Origin: Otis tarda
Lineage: Eukaryota; Chordata; Aves; Otidiformes; Otididae
Direction: 5' to 3'
Length of the DNA: 64,000 nt
NCBI GenBank assembly: GCA_026413225.1
Contig: CM048552.1
Location: forward strand, 207,713,553 to 207,777,552
The notes below the pieces were generated by a model. The model ran no database searches. It was not told where the DNA came from and saw nothing but the letters and a program-made list of their open reading frames with translations. A program made the position numbers and the translations under genes. Below are positions 1 through 12,581 of this stretch, in pieces (position 1 is the stretch's first letter; every line of letters starts with the position of its first letter).

Positions 1-129
1 CTAAGTGAAAAAATGACGAACAGCAGCCCATATCAGCTTTCCCCCCGGGTCTCACCAATGGGCAATCTTTCTTCCTAGCATTTGTGTGATTGGAAAAGAC
101 ACTTTTACCTGGTTTTACTGGAGAAGACA

Positions 130-210
130 TCAGTAAAGAAATTTTTCCTAATGTCCAATCTAAACCTCCCCTGCTGCAACTGGAGGCCATATCCTCTCAT
201 CCTAAAGAGG
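130..210 (-). mobile_element. CR1 LINE fragment, near 3' end
   Basis: The stretch matches the reverse complement of the end of CR1 ORF2, where the protein reads RFRLD-R--F. The plus strand shows the usual run of a Val/Lys-type AGTAAAGAAATTTTTCC block followed by a CCAATCTAAACCTCCC block, a signature repeated in the other minus-strand CR1 copies of this window. Only about 80 bases remain and both ends are lost, so this is an old fossil. The family is clear from comparison with the copies at 15028 and 42098; the subfamily cannot be told. Confidence 0.7.
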
Positions 211-1845
211 ACAAGTCCATTCAATTTGACTTAAATATCTAGGACTCTTTCTTTAAATGCCCCTGGCAAATACATTAGAAATGTTACTGGTATTTCAAAC
301 TGCAAGTAAAAATTTACAAAAAATGTCAAATGTAAAAACTCCTCAATAAAGAATAAGTTCATTTTCATATATAATTTTACAAAAATTGTAGCCAGCTTTA
401 AAAGACAGAGAGGAAAAAGTAGTAATACCAGTGGCATCTACAGTGCTTGCAAAGTTTGGGATCACTAGAGCATCTTATCATAGAATATTTTTACCAGGGG
501 AGGCTTACAACAATGATATAAGCTAGCCAGCTAACTCTATTCTCAGTTTACATCCACTCAGCACCATAACACCCTTCAGAAAAAGACAGATGTAGAGGTG
601 TGAAATATCATGTGGTACGCACAGCGATGATCAGTAGCATACCTGTCAAGCGCTCAGGCAATATCAGGGCACAGGGCTGCAGGGACTCTGCAAAGTGACA
701 GTAAGGCAGAAATGAGAACTGGCAGCTGGACAACAGGCCCAAGTGAAGCCCACTGTGTCGCTGGTGAAAATCAATAGCAATTTATCCTTTTAAAAATTAA
801 CAATATCTGCTTTAATTTACCTAAAATTGCAGAATTCGTTGCTATCTCCCTCCCTGCTTCTCTTTTCTTCTAGGGTGCATTTGTATCTTGAACTATTAGC
901 TTGTCATATGTGTGATTAGGTTTTGAAATTTGGAATTTAGCTCAGTTATGCTGCCATCTGTCAGGATCTGGTGCCATCTGTCAAAATAACTCACTTGGAT
1001 TCCAATTACTTCCAAACTGGTGGCAATGTGGAGGTCTCTCAGAAGTCATGGCATGCAATCATGTTGTATATATATAAACTCAGATGTGTCATGGTTATTT
1101 ATCTCATAGTACAATCATATTATTTGTACCTGTTTCCTACTCTACTACTCTACACTATAAAGCTATCACAGACTTAATCTAAATTTCAAAATTTGACAGC
1201 TAGTTTTTTTTTTATTCTATACCAGGAGCTTTTTTCAATCTTTAATTAATGTTGTTTTCAGACATTTTAAATCTATGTATCATCTTTCCAATAACATCTC
1301 TGAGCAAGTGAGCTGCTACCTTTTGCAAAGGTAGAATTCATTGCACCCTGTGCTCACAATTTTAAATTTTTATAATTCATTCCGATTCAGTGTTTTAAGT
1401 CTCTTTCACGATCAATGAATTAAAAAACATCAGCTCTAAATCAGTAGGATAACTGAGATGTCTGTCTCTCTACTAACTGCTAAACCATGCTCCCTCTCCA
1501 AGTGCATGAAATAAAAATGGCTTTAGAGTATTTTTTTTTTCCATTTTTATTATTATCCAAATTAACCTACTCAGGCAAATGCTATGTAATATCACAAGGC
1601 TTTTTAACACAGCAGAGCATAAAAAGGTATAATAAGTAGAATATCAGCAAAATTCAAATTAAAAGATACAAATTTTAAACAGCAAACTCAAATTGTGTTG
1701 AAAAGAGCCAGGATTGTGAGGTTTCAAAACAAGACTGGTGATCTTTCTAACCAGTCGATCACAAAAAAAAAAAAAAGTATTAAGCTAAAATCTGTGAAAG
1801 CCCTAAAGAAGTATTGTCGTTTGCAAGCTGAAGAAACAGAATAAA
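211..1845. other. Unique AT-rich non-coding DNA
   Basis: No gene or repeat could be supported. Only short AT-rich runs and poly-A/T tracts (for example near 1204, 1532 and 1762) are seen. Open frames here are under 70 codons and look random. Confidence 0.5.
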
Positions 1846-1945
1846 AGTAGAAATGAAGGTGAAATAAGTTGCAAGAGGGAAGCAGAAGAAGAATTGAAAC
1901 CAAGACTCCCTGATTCTCAGTCTTGTACCTTATTCCACAGGTTAT
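1846..1945 (-). repeat. MIR-like SINE remnant (tail)
   Basis: The order of words (AAGTTGCAAG, then GAATTGAAACC, then CTCCCTGATTCTCAGTC, then a CTTATTCCAC box) follows the reverse complement of the 5' half of MIR/CORE-SINE elements, where 'acttgcccaag', 'gattgaacc', 'ctcctgactcccagtc' and 'cttaaccac' occur in that order. Identity is poor, as expected of an ancient amniote SINE. This is recognition by eye; a profile search would be needed to settle it. Confidence 0.4.
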
Positions 1946-4540
1946 TATTTCTTCAGTGCTGGTACTGCTAGGCTGCCTTCTAATTTTTGGTAGCCTGTGC
2001 CCTAATCTTCTTGTTGTTTGCCATCACTTCTGCTAATGTTTGTTCTCACCTTCATTTCTTTTTGAATGACTCTTTCTTGTAATAACCATTTTCTTGCATA
2101 AATTATCTTGCCAACATTTTATTCTACTTCATTGTAGGAATCATTTAAAGGCATTATTCTTCTAACTTGATTTTCAAAGCCAATTATGGCTTCATTATCT
2201 CTGTATTGCTACGCTATACATCTGTATCATGTTTAACATGTAAGATTATCATGTAATGAATCCCCTCCCATTTAGTATTTTTTTTAAATTAAGTCATAAA
2301 TCAAATACCCAGAACTCCTTCATTATAAAAACAATGCAACTATGACAAGTTACGTGAAATGAAGTAAATCTATTTGTGAAACGGAAAGATGCAGCAGATG
2401 GGGATGATTGCCTTGTACCAGGCAGTAAAGATATGGAAAGAGACTGTAGGTTTATGAAAATAGAAATACTTGCATCAAGAAATAAGCAGACTTCACAGTT
2501 TTTAGTGTGAAGGAACTCAAGAGGGACATGATTATTGAAGGTAATCTTGAAGGAGAGCAGAAGGAAATCTAGGAGCTAGAAATGTTCCAGTTGTTATATT
2601 TTTAAAGGAGTGAGGAGGAGCAAAGAAAGAAACAAATCTGTAAAGCTAAACTGTAGGTACAGGAAGCCACGGAGTCAATCTGGGAAGTTAAACCACCTGC
2701 AGCCGCATGAGAGCACCAGGCATCTGTAGCAGAGATAGTCCTGTTAAACCAGATGACTATTTCTGATTACATGGGTCTCAGCACACAGTGGAGCATGCCC
2801 TACAGTGCATCTGCTCCTGATTCCGCAGAAAGTTTGGGAAGGAGGTATCCAGTTCCCCTACCCAGGCCACGGGAAGGGAGATGTCCCCCTTTACCTCTGT
2901 GGGTCATTCTTTAGAGGCCATAGTTTCCTTACTGGTTTGCCTGGAGTGCTGACATCTTACTTTCTCTGGATCACCCAGCTGCACTGGATACCAACTACTA
3001 AAGACATGCACACCCTCCCCTCAAGGCTGGCCCATATAGGAGGCAGTCTACACACGGACCTCTCTCGCCAACTGTGTCCTGCACTTGACTACCTTAATTT
3101 GGTGAAGTTCTGCAAGCATAGTCCTTACTGAGTTACTCAATAGAAATTCTGCTCCTTCAAAGCTGATGGAGGAAAACAAGCCAACATTTCACAATACTGC
3201 CACAGTTTCTACAAAAACATTTTAGATCAAAGCTTAATGTCTCCATCATTTACAGAAACCTTGTGATAAAAGCAAGTGTTCATTTTATCTTGTTACAGCC
3301 AAAAAAAAATAGCTGTAGTAGTGAGCCAAGTTGTGCTGAATTTGGCTTTGTTCATGGTTATTGCTCTAGCACAGACCATTTAGCAAGGGAGTGGAAAACT
3401 GAGCCTCACATTAAAAAGATGTGTTATCAGTATCCTGGAGTCTAACAAACAGCAGCCTTTTTTTTTTCTTTTTTTTTTTTTTCACCACAGTCAGAGGTTT
3501 GGCTCCTACACAAGTGACCACCAAACTGTTTACCTGAATTTTCCCAGGTCTCTCACACAGTGTGGTTAGCAGATTCTCAGAGCTGAACAAAGTCACTGTT
3601 GCTAACAATGCCTAGGGAAGGGGTGACACTGTACAGGCATTTAAACCATGGCTCTTCACAGAGGTATAGAACAGATCAGAAGAATTTCCCCTAAAATATT
3701 TAATTTATTTTCATTGGTAACAAGAAAAATTCAGGGCACGCTCATGTGTACCTGATTAAAGTTAGGTGAAATGGATATTACTGTAGGTTTATAAACCAAA
3801 CCAATTCTAAACTATCAGCAAATTATAAGCAAAAACGGAGCAGTGTGGGAAGCAAAAGTTATCTACTAGAGACACACTTAACTTTCATTTGGTTACACAC
3901 AATGAGTAGTGAGGGGGCTTATTTGTTGCTGAAGTTGCAGTGAAGCTCAGAAGAGATCACTATTTTTGGTTTTTAAGTTGTCATACTTCATTTTCTCGAG
4001 TCAAAGATGTGTCATCCGTGAGAAGAAGGGGATGCTTCCAGTTAAGAATAGCTAGGAAAAGTATTTTGTTTCAAGAGGAAATTTGAAACATTTGAACCCA
4101 TGTGCTACAACTAACAGCAGCTAGCAGAAAAGCTGCTCAATATAGTTATTCAAAACTGTGGTGCAATTATTAATGACCTGCTAACAACTTACTATTGGTA
4201 GGGTAGATTAGTTAAGAGGGATTTTGGTCCATGTGATTTGCTGCGTCTTATTTTAAGAGTGCTTCAGAGTGTGAAAGGAAGGCTTTCAACTGTCTGTGGG
4301 AAATGACAAGTTGCTTCTGCATCCAGGGGAATTCTTAAGGCAAAGGAAGGGAATCTTTAATTACTTCAAGTAAAAAGGGGCAATCTATACTTCTGGGAGG
4401 ACACAAAACAATACTCGGCTCAGCACTGGCCCTTATTAGTGTGGAAGATGAGTAGGCTGTGTTACTCCAGACCTCCCGAACGGTGGTGCAGCCTGGTGAG
4501 CGGACCTGCATGCTAAAAAAAACCCAATTATTTTCCTGAC
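1946..4540. other. Non-coding interval, no feature recognised
   Basis: A 108-codon open frame at 2805-3131 (+) has no domain or family signature that I recognise and no splice or promoter context, so I do not call it a gene. A polypyrimidine run lies at about 3459-3482. Otherwise nothing is seen. Confidence 0.4.
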
Positions 4541-4605
4541 TGCTATTAATTTGCTGTGTGATCTCAAGATCAGTCATCTCTGTGCCTCGCTTTTTCCTTT
4601 AACCT
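4541..4605 (+). repeat. MIR-like SINE core remnant
   Basis: The words ATTTGCTGTGTGATCTC, AAGATCAGTCA and CTCTGTGCCTC follow the sense order of the MIR core ('agctgtgtgacct', 'gggcaagtcac', 'ctctgtgcctcagtttc'). The flanks do not extend the match well, so only the conserved core is called. Such cores are widespread ancient amniote fossils. Confidence 0.55.
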
Positions 4606-7600
4606 GCTGCTTTCTTAGCTGTCTAGACTCTCTTAACATATACTCTTACTGTGACAGAACAGCAGGATGCTGATCCTCTGGGCAGTACCGTGTCACAAAC
4701 AGTAATAACAGTCCCGGTGCCTCCTGTGGTGTACGAAGCCCACTGCCTATACATCACTTCTGAGCATGGACTATGATGTTGGTGGAAGCATTATGACTCA
4801 TATGGCTTAAACACTGAGCATTCAAAGGTTTATCTTAGACCAGAGAAGTTACTGTGGATGATACTTTTCTGTTTACATTCATCAAATGAAGTACTTTAAG
4901 ACTGTTGTCTTTAATTACACTGCGGATAGTTGTCATGCTGATTACAAGCACTTTACAGTGACTTTTGCAGTCACTGATAGAATTTTTTAAAATCCATTGG
5001 CATTTTCTTCTGCACATCTGTCTGAAGTGCTAATTACAACACCCCCACTCACCTCTGTAGGGGGGAGCAGCAGGATTGCAGCCTAATGGACTGCAGAGCA
5101 AAAAAAAAAAAAAAAAGAAAATGGCACAAATAGAGGATGAAAATTTACATCCATAATGTAATTGGAATGATTTCACCATCATCATCCCAGGATGATTTCA
5201 TGATCTCTCATCACACCCTGGCAGTTTTCCATGTTGCTTTTCCCTCTTGGAACCTATGCTGTAAAATTGATGCTTTCTTTCTCACACAGTTTTTTGTATG
5301 AATAAAGGTTCCCATGATTATGTGGGTGCAAGAGGTATGCCCCACTTGAAGACCAAATTATCTCGTGCCACAAACTGATTTCACATGGAGTATTCACACA
5401 TTCAGTGCGTAATTTGGAATTGGAGCTCTTATGGGAATGTTCTCCATGGGCACATAATGCAACTGGAGCACTTTAGTCAGGTGCCTTATACCGTCTGAAG
5501 CAGATACCTCAGGCTTGGATTAACTGAAAAGGGCAGGATGAAATATCCTGGGTCCCTTAGTACTTCATGTGGAAAGGACACACACATGGCTATTAAACCC
5601 TTTGCTGCATCTGCGGGTTACGGCTGCATGTTTAACCACCTGATGTTTCTTTTTAACAAACCAGTACCTACTTCACAACAGTGTTTTAAAGCAGGCTGGG
5701 AAATCATGGCCTAATTTCTCAAAACTGACTGATTCACTCCTCTCTTAAACCCACACATAGCACTTGAGGTCTACATTTGCATGTTCAGATCTGATGAAGA
5801 GCCAGTGGTGAGGTGCTTTCATGCCTGAACCTCTGGATGATCTATTTCTCCCACCTTCTTGGCAGATGGTGTTAATTAAAGGTGATCTAATGTTATAAAT
5901 ACTTCACAATACTAATGCTAACTCTGGTGTAACTCCTTCCATCTCCCTTTTGTACTATGTCATGCCCTTGTGCCAAGGCTTCCTGTGACAGCTCAGTTTT
6001 TGAGGACAGGAACACAGCAATGACATACCTTTGGTTCATTATCACCATGAACACATTTGTTTAAGGAAACTTGTTGGGTATTTTATCCTAATATAATTTC
6101 ATTTATAGTATAATGGGTTTTAACATTTGAACTTGAATGTTTCATTTCAAATCAAACCCTTCCAAATCCTCTGCCTGCAGCTAAAGACACATCCTTTGGA
6201 TAGCAGCCACCCTGTTCAGAAAAACAAAAGATATGAGGTACGCAGTGCTGTTACAGTAAGGGATAGCATCAGGAATGTCAGGACAGAAATGACACAGTAA
6301 TTACAGTGTGCTGATTAATATGAACAGAAAACAGTGGAGGGGATTAATATTAAGCAGACCAACACAGGAACTAAATCTCCTTTTCTCCCTGCTTCCTCCT
6401 TTATTATCTAGTTCCAAATACCAACATAAGACCTATATTTAAACTTTTCCCTAATGTACCCCAATTTATCTTTTTCGTCTTTCCTGCTTTTTTGCTGGTA
6501 TTTCATTTTGCTCTCAGAATTGCTTATAGAAAAATGCTGCAATGATCAGGGAAATTCAGTGTGCAAGTGAATGAATGAAATTTTGCTGCTGCATGTGCTT
6601 TGTTAGACTTTTTTACTGTTTAAAGTGCTCTGCAAGAGCAAGGTCTATTCAGATGTTCTTCTGATCCTCGATAATAGACAGAGAAGGGCCAAACAGAACA
6701 GATATAGCTGTTAAACAAAACAGACACAGAGGTGACACCAGGTGTGTGAACCTTCCAGTAATTTGTCCAGCTACTGAAATCTCTGCTGTGAATTAATTCC
6801 TGTGCTGCAGCCTTGTTTGCTTCAGTTTAGTAGATGAACCCTGCTTCCTGTAGCACTTGAATGGATTTTAAAAGCCATGAAAATGGCATTTCTGTGCCAT
6901 CAAATGATAATGACTTTCCTTTGGCTAGTTCCTTTAATTAAAGAGGGGACACAGCTGGAAATGAGGGGGCTATGGCTGCGGTAGAATTCGCAGTGATTTC
7001 CCTGGATGTGAGGGACGTGCGCGCAGCACGGGGAGGTGGGGGACTGCTGAGTCCAAATTAAAATTCTTATTCCACAGTTACCTTTCTGGAACTGAGTTAC
7101 TTCTATATGTACATTTTAAGTCTTGCTGTCTTAAATCTTTTTCCCCAGATTGCTCACAGAGCCTCGGCTTTCCTCTGTCATGCTCTTACAATCACAGACT
7201 GAGGACGGCTGTGAAAGGAGCCATCTGAGAAAGCATGATGGTGCTGAGAGGTCTGGTGGGTCCAGAGCTGGTTCAGGGATGGATGGATGGATGCACGGGA
7301 AAGAGGCCACAAACAGGGCAAAAGTGGGCCATGAGTGGTGCTAGAGAGAAACATAAGAGAGGAAAGGAGGTGGTGTCTGAGCTCCAGAGCAGGTGGTTGA
7401 ACTTGGGTTACTCACTCACTCATCACAATTTGGAAACTTCGGGTGCTGCCAGTGCGGACCTCTCTTCTGGCTGGCACTCCCCGTGTCCCTCATGAGCTCA
7501 TTATCAGAGTAGAGCACAGGACTAATTAGTCTCTCCTGAGTACAGATTTTTACACTGTGCTGTACTGTGCCAGGGAGACATATCCTTAAATAACCCCTTT

Positions 7601-7654
7601 CACTTCTGCAGATATTTGACAGCTACTAATGCTAAACCCAGCGCAGCGATGGGG
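4606..7654. other. Non-coding interval, no feature recognised
   Basis: Contains a run of about 17 A at 5101-5117, a small GC-rich patch near 7005-7035 and a four-unit ATGG run near 7278-7293. No open frame with family resemblance was seen. Confidence 0.4.
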
Positions 7655-7785
7655 AGGTTATTATTAGCCCCGTTGTGCAGAGAGAGGGAGGTGAAACACA
7701 AGAATCCAGTTACTTTTCTCAAGTTACAGAGAGCAAATGTGTCAGTGTTACTCCTGCATCCGGGAGCTCTGCCTGTGAATTAGGA
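7655..7785 (-). repeat. MIR-like SINE remnant
   Basis: On the plus strand the order GGTTATTATTAGCCCCGTT, then GCAGAGAGAG, then TTACTTTTCTCAAGTTACAG, then AGCTCTGCCTG tracks the reverse complement of MIR ('ttattatccccattttacaga', 'cagagaggttaagtgacttgcccaaggtcacacag', 'agagct'). It is among the better preserved SINE fossils in the window. Confidence 0.55.
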
Positions 7786-9982
7786 CGTATCTGGACATGG
7801 AGACAGAGGTGAAAGCATCTCTGTCCTTGTACTAAAGGTACTTGAAGGTTTGTACTAGAGGGTTTAGTGAGAAAGAACAACCTTTGGGTTTTCAGTTACC
7901 TCTGGCTGCTGCTTGGGAGGCAACAGCTTGGTGGAGACTTTTCCATGCTGTTCCCTGGTCCTTCCCCATCCATGTAATGACCACAGTCTTTCCAGGATTC
8001 CTCTAGAAGGGAATAATCAGGCAATAAGCTGTTGTTCAAGAGAATAATTTTGAAAAATGTTCTAAAAAAGGCAGAGGAAGTGCTGATAACCTTCCAGCAG
8101 ATTAGTTTTCTTACCCTTCTGGCAGGAGGATTTTGGCTAAATGCTAGCCTTTGTGGAGAATGAACATTTATGTGCTTCACACATTTCTGAATAAGACCTT
8201 TGAAACCCCAGTGATGGCCTAGTGCTTTCCTCCAAAATAAATCAATTAACGAAGAAAACTCTTTGGACATAGAGGAACCACTGCAGCGTTAATGAGTTGA
8301 ATGGCAAGCTTTACTTTTACATTTTTTCAGAGTATATCTACACTTGTGGCTGGAGTGTGACACTGCCTGTGAGGAACATCTGTGCCTGTAGCTGCCCTAT
8401 GGGTTAAGAAAAGGCTAGGAAAAAGCAGGGTAGGATCACGTTGTACCAGTTGTGTGCCAGTTGTACCAGTTGTGTGCTCTTTAGAAATCATACCCTGTGT
8501 AGACGTCAAAGCTACTTGAGAAAAGAGCTGAATCTAAGTTTTCCATTTCAGGGGCGGTACGCACAGGTATCTCTGTGCTCTGAAATGAAGGTGGATCACT
8601 GCTGTACCTGAAGGGTGGTCCTTCCTCAGCAGGACCGGTAGGATCCCTATGTAGTCCTTCCCCTCAGGCTGCTAGCATTTAAAAAGAAATACAACATTTA
8701 TACTATAATGTGTGTAAAGACAAGCACTGAATGGGTGAGTCAATCTCATCTATGAGAAACTGCAAGTTTTTGCTTAAAGCAAAGTTACAGGATTTATAAC
8801 CATCTTAAAGCAGTTACTGGGAAGTTGAATTGCCATTTTTGCTGAGATTAGAATTGAACTGTGGGCTAATTTTTAGCCTCATATAGAAGGCAGTGCCTCC
8901 AGCATCTACACTAATTTCAGAGGGAAACTTAATTTTAGTTAGAATGCAAAAGAAGAAATTGGTTTCTTTAATACAGTAAGAAAGCAACAAGAGAACTGTA
9001 ACAGAACAGAAATATTTAGTAAATGAAACACAAAAAGAAATTCTGTTCTTTAATATCAGCTATTTGCTGCTTTGGCTCAGTGATCATTTTATGCAAAAGG
9101 CAGTAATTTAATGTACTAATGCACCACAATGTCACAATGGGATTCCTATTTCTAGAGTCTATTGTTATGAGGAATGACATCTATTTTAGCAAAGAAATGC
9201 TATCCTTGAATGAAGCTTCTTGTAGGTATTTTTATCTCTACTTTACTGACAGATTGAGACATAATGATAATTTAAAAGAAATCTATACAGAATGCTTTCA
9301 GCCTTACTCCCATAACAAGGAAAAATGCTGCCTCTGAAGATGATTGGCTGTGGTGTCTGAGGGAAGCTAATATAGATGCTTCAGCACTTACACACCAGAA
9401 GGACCACCATCTGCATTCAACTGTAAATATAAATAAGTAGGAATTTCTTCTAATCAGCTGATTTTTTTTTTTACCTTTACAGTCATTAGAAGAAAGACAT
9501 GTCTAAGTTTGTTGGATAGTTGCAAGCTCTTTTTTTCTGTAGTCTGGTCTGTGCTTTAAGGTTTGCAGTTCTGTAGGAACCAAGAGTCCTTCCTGCCCTA
9601 GAAAGCCCATGGATGTCTTCTAATATTTTCTTATGGAAGTAGCAGGAGGTTGGGTGGTAGAGTGAAAGGGCAGTCAAGGTGAAGGCTGCCAAAACTTCTC
9701 TTTCCTGCAAAAACCTCCTTCTACTGCCAAGAGGAGAGGAAAACTGCCAGGAGTTTCATTTCAACTTCTTTCAAAGGCTTGATGTAAGAGCTACCGAAGC
9801 AAGGAGCCAAAGGCACTGTTTGATTGGAAAGGCAGCCATTCAGGGTGTCAGAGATGTGGCACTGACAGATAATGAGATGCCAGAGACAAGGCCAGCTGCA
9901 AATAGAATCTACTGGTGGGAAGCAGAGACGCTTTTTCATCCATGAGATGAGATGAGAGAGCAGGGTCAAATTAATCAGATAT
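7786..9982. other. Non-coding interval with a short tandem duplication
   Basis: A 124-codon frame on the minus strand at 7896-8270 has no recognisable family and no supporting context, so it is not called. A 20-bp duplication lies at 8440-8478. Nothing else was recognised. Confidence 0.4.
8440..8478. repeat. Tandem duplication, two 20-bp units
   Basis: GTTGTACCAGTTGTGTGCCA at 8440-8459 is followed at once by a second copy at 8460-8478 that differs only at its last bases. Each unit also holds an internal GTTGT/GTTGTG echo. It is a simple local duplication without obvious function. Confidence 0.85.
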
Positions 9983-10070
9983 TAGAATAGAGTATTTCAG
10001 TTGGAAGAGACCTACAACAATCATCTAGCCAAACTGCCTGGCCAGTTCAGGGCTGACCACTTTTACATTG
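9983..10070 (-). mobile_element. CR1-type LINE 3' fragment, old
   Basis: AGTTGGAAGAGACCTACAAC followed by AATCATCTAGCCAAACTGCC parallels the 'gttggaagggacct ... tcatctagtccaac' block near the 3' end of CR1 copies in this window (15056-15095, 42131-42172), on the same strand as them. The downstream part does not follow those copies, so it is probably a different, older CR1 subfamily. The terminal octamer repeat is not recognisable. Confidence 0.55.
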
Positions 10071-12147
10071 ATCAGGGATCAAATCTGAGTAATGTCTTAT
10101 GTAGATATGTGGGAAGCAAGAACCTGTATGTACTGGTTGCTTAAAACATGACAGGTGAAAAAATTCTCAAAAGGTAATTCTAATGAATTAAAAAGCAAAG
10201 CTCACTGGAGGGAGAAAAGAAAAAGACAACAAAAAGATGAACAGAATGGCTAACCGTAACTCCTAGCTAGCTGTCCTGTCTGCCTTCAGCAGAGGCACCG
10301 TAGGCAGTTTGTGATTCTCAGGAGAAATCTTCACCCAGGCCTAAGGGACAGCAAGTACCCAGATAAAGCTGCCCCAGGGCTGCCCCGTGTCCGAGCCAGC
10401 TGCGCTCCAATGCTCATTGCCCTCATCAAACCTGTCACAGCAGGCTCTCTCTCTATCCCTTTGTGATCTCTGACATTATTTGCTACCTTATCTTGAGATC
10501 AACAAGCTGAACCAGGCCTTTAAACATTAAGTTGATAAAATTTCCTCAGCTTTTTGGCATACAGGCATTTTCTCATTTTTTCCTTTTTCCTTTTTCTTCT
10601 CCTTTAACTTTTCCTTTTTCTCCAGAAAATCTCTCAAAGATGCTAAAACTTATAACACAAATTAAGCTTCTCTCGGTCCCATTGGTCCCTTTCATTCCCC
10701 TCCATTTTTCACAAGATGCATTCCTCTGGAGCTGTTCAGGAGGCAGGGGCGCACACTTTTCTTTCAGGCCTCAGATACAGCAGACATCTCCATCTCTAGC
10801 CCACAGAGAATTCAGGCTTATCCATTACTGAGATCTGACCTTTTAAGGTGATGTCTACATTAGCAATTCCTGCAGCGCAATAAGAGTATATCTGTAATGC
10901 AAAATAGCTGATGCTGTGGATCTGGTATCTGCACTGTACAAGCTCAGGGGAATTTTACTTCATAACTGTAGTATATTCCCAGAAATTAGACACCCATTAG
11001 TGACTGGAATGCATTAAGGGTGCATTCATTATGTATAACTTATTGGCTTAGTTTCATCTGAAAAAAATACACCGTTCACTCACTGAGAGACCACTTAACC
11101 ATGTGAATCCAAGCATGGCACGTGGGGACAATCAGGAGATTCCCTTCAAAAGCACAATTTGAAACTAATGAATTTGCATCCAAACCCATATTTCAAGCTG
11201 GAGGGAAAACCGATATGAGTGTCCACTCAACTCCTCTGCTGCTCCCATCAGAGAGCTGCCCTGCACCAGTGTGGTGAAATCACCTCCCTACACTCCCTTA
11301 TTGCAAAGCCTTTGCTGATGGCATGACAAAAGAACAAGAGTTCCTCTTTAACAGATGCTTTTTTTTCTCTTTAAGAAGTGTCAGCTCCCTTCTAGCTCCT
11401 TTTTCTTTCAGCTGATGATCCCTGGAGAGTAATACAGAGTCATATAGAAGTCCCATGAGACTTGTATGTAGGAAGGTAATGTAAATTAAATCTTCCCGTA
11501 GGGATATTTTCCTCATTTCGCAGACAGCTGGTGACAGAGAGCCCCAGCCCTTAGGAAGCTTTTGCCTAGTCCTTGTTCACCAGATCATGGTGGTAACAAA
11601 CACCTTTCCCATGAGAAATGATCCTACAGTTTCATTGACTCAGGCACCAGCTCTGAGTAAGGACATGATGGGAGCAGTTCCCTGCTTTCCTCTCCTTTTA
11701 ATCTATTTTTGTTTTCATGTGTCACCATCCTTCCCATTGTTCAACTTACCATTTTGCTGTACTCAAGAAGGGAAGACAATTAGACATGAAGAATTAGTCC
11801 AGCTAATAAGCACCAAGTTACCAGTCCAGATGAAAGTTATCTTTACATCATTCAATTAAAATAAAAGGAGTTAGTGATGCAGCTACAATACTAATGTGTG
11901 GACTTTTCCATCCCAGAACTGCCCCTCCTAGGCTTTTTGCATCTTCCTGGTAAACCCTGGATTTCCGGGAGTGCAGGTTTTGTTCCTTTAGGCAAGAGAG
12001 AAGTTGCCCCAGTGTCCTAAGTTCCCATCACAAACCTGATGTTGATGATATTGATTTCTTCTCCTTCTGATCCTCCTTTGTTTTGGGGTTCACATTAGGT
12101 TATTTTTACACTGCTGTCTCTGTCTGTGGATGCACTTCTTTGATCAG
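10071..12147. other. Non-coding interval, no feature recognised
   Basis: Pyrimidine-rich sequence around 10565-10625 and otherwise ordinary AT-rich DNA. No gene, RNA or repeat could be supported. Confidence 0.4.
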
Positions 12148-12581
12148 TGATTAGAGGGCTGGAGCACCTCTCCTGTGAGGACGGTTGAAAGAGTTGTGGC
12201 TGTTCAGCCTGGAGAAAAGAAGGCTCCGGGGAGACCTTTTAGCAGCCTTCCAGTACCTCAAGGGGCCCTAGAGGAAAGACGGGGAGAAACTCTTCAGCAG
12301 GGCCTGTTGTGATAGGATGAGGGGTAATGGTTTTAAAATAGAAGGAGGTAGATTCAGATTGGATATTAGGAAAAATTTTTTTACACTGAGGATGGTAGAA
12401 CACTGGAACAGGTTTCCCAGAGAAGTGGTTGATGTCCTGTCCCTGGAAATGTTCAAGACCAGGCTGGATGAGGCTCTGAGCAACCTGATCTAGTTGAAGA
12501 TGTCCCTCCTCCTTGCAGGGATGTTGGACTAGATGACCTTTAAAGGTCACTTCCAACCCAAACTATTCTACTATTCTATGA
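12148..12581 (+). mobile_element. CR1 LINE, 5'-truncated 3' end
   Basis: This is the last ~430 bases of a CR1 retrotransposon in sense orientation. It holds the decayed C-terminal coding part of ORF2 (GGCTGGAGCACCTCTCCTGT, then CAGCCTGGAGAAAAGAAGGC, then the RFRLDIRK-like segment at about 12350-12370) and the short 3' end with GTTGGACTAGATGACCTTTA and TTCCAACCCAAAC. It closes with two degenerate ATTCTA/ATTCTATG units at 12564-12581. CR1 copies are made by target-primed reverse transcription and are usually 5'-truncated, as here. Frameshifts and stops break the frame, so it is inactive. Confidence 0.93.

Noticed and set aside
2805-3131. 108-codon open frame, plus strand
   Set aside because: No recognised motif and no context; treated as chance.
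5099-5117. Long A tract as the tail of a processed pseudogene
   Set aside because: No upstream coding resemblance and no flanking duplication was seen; similar A tracts are scattered through the window.
7896-8270. 124-codon open frame, minus strand
   Set aside because: No family resemblance, no upstream promoter or splice signals that could be defended, and length within what chance gives over 64 kb in six frames.
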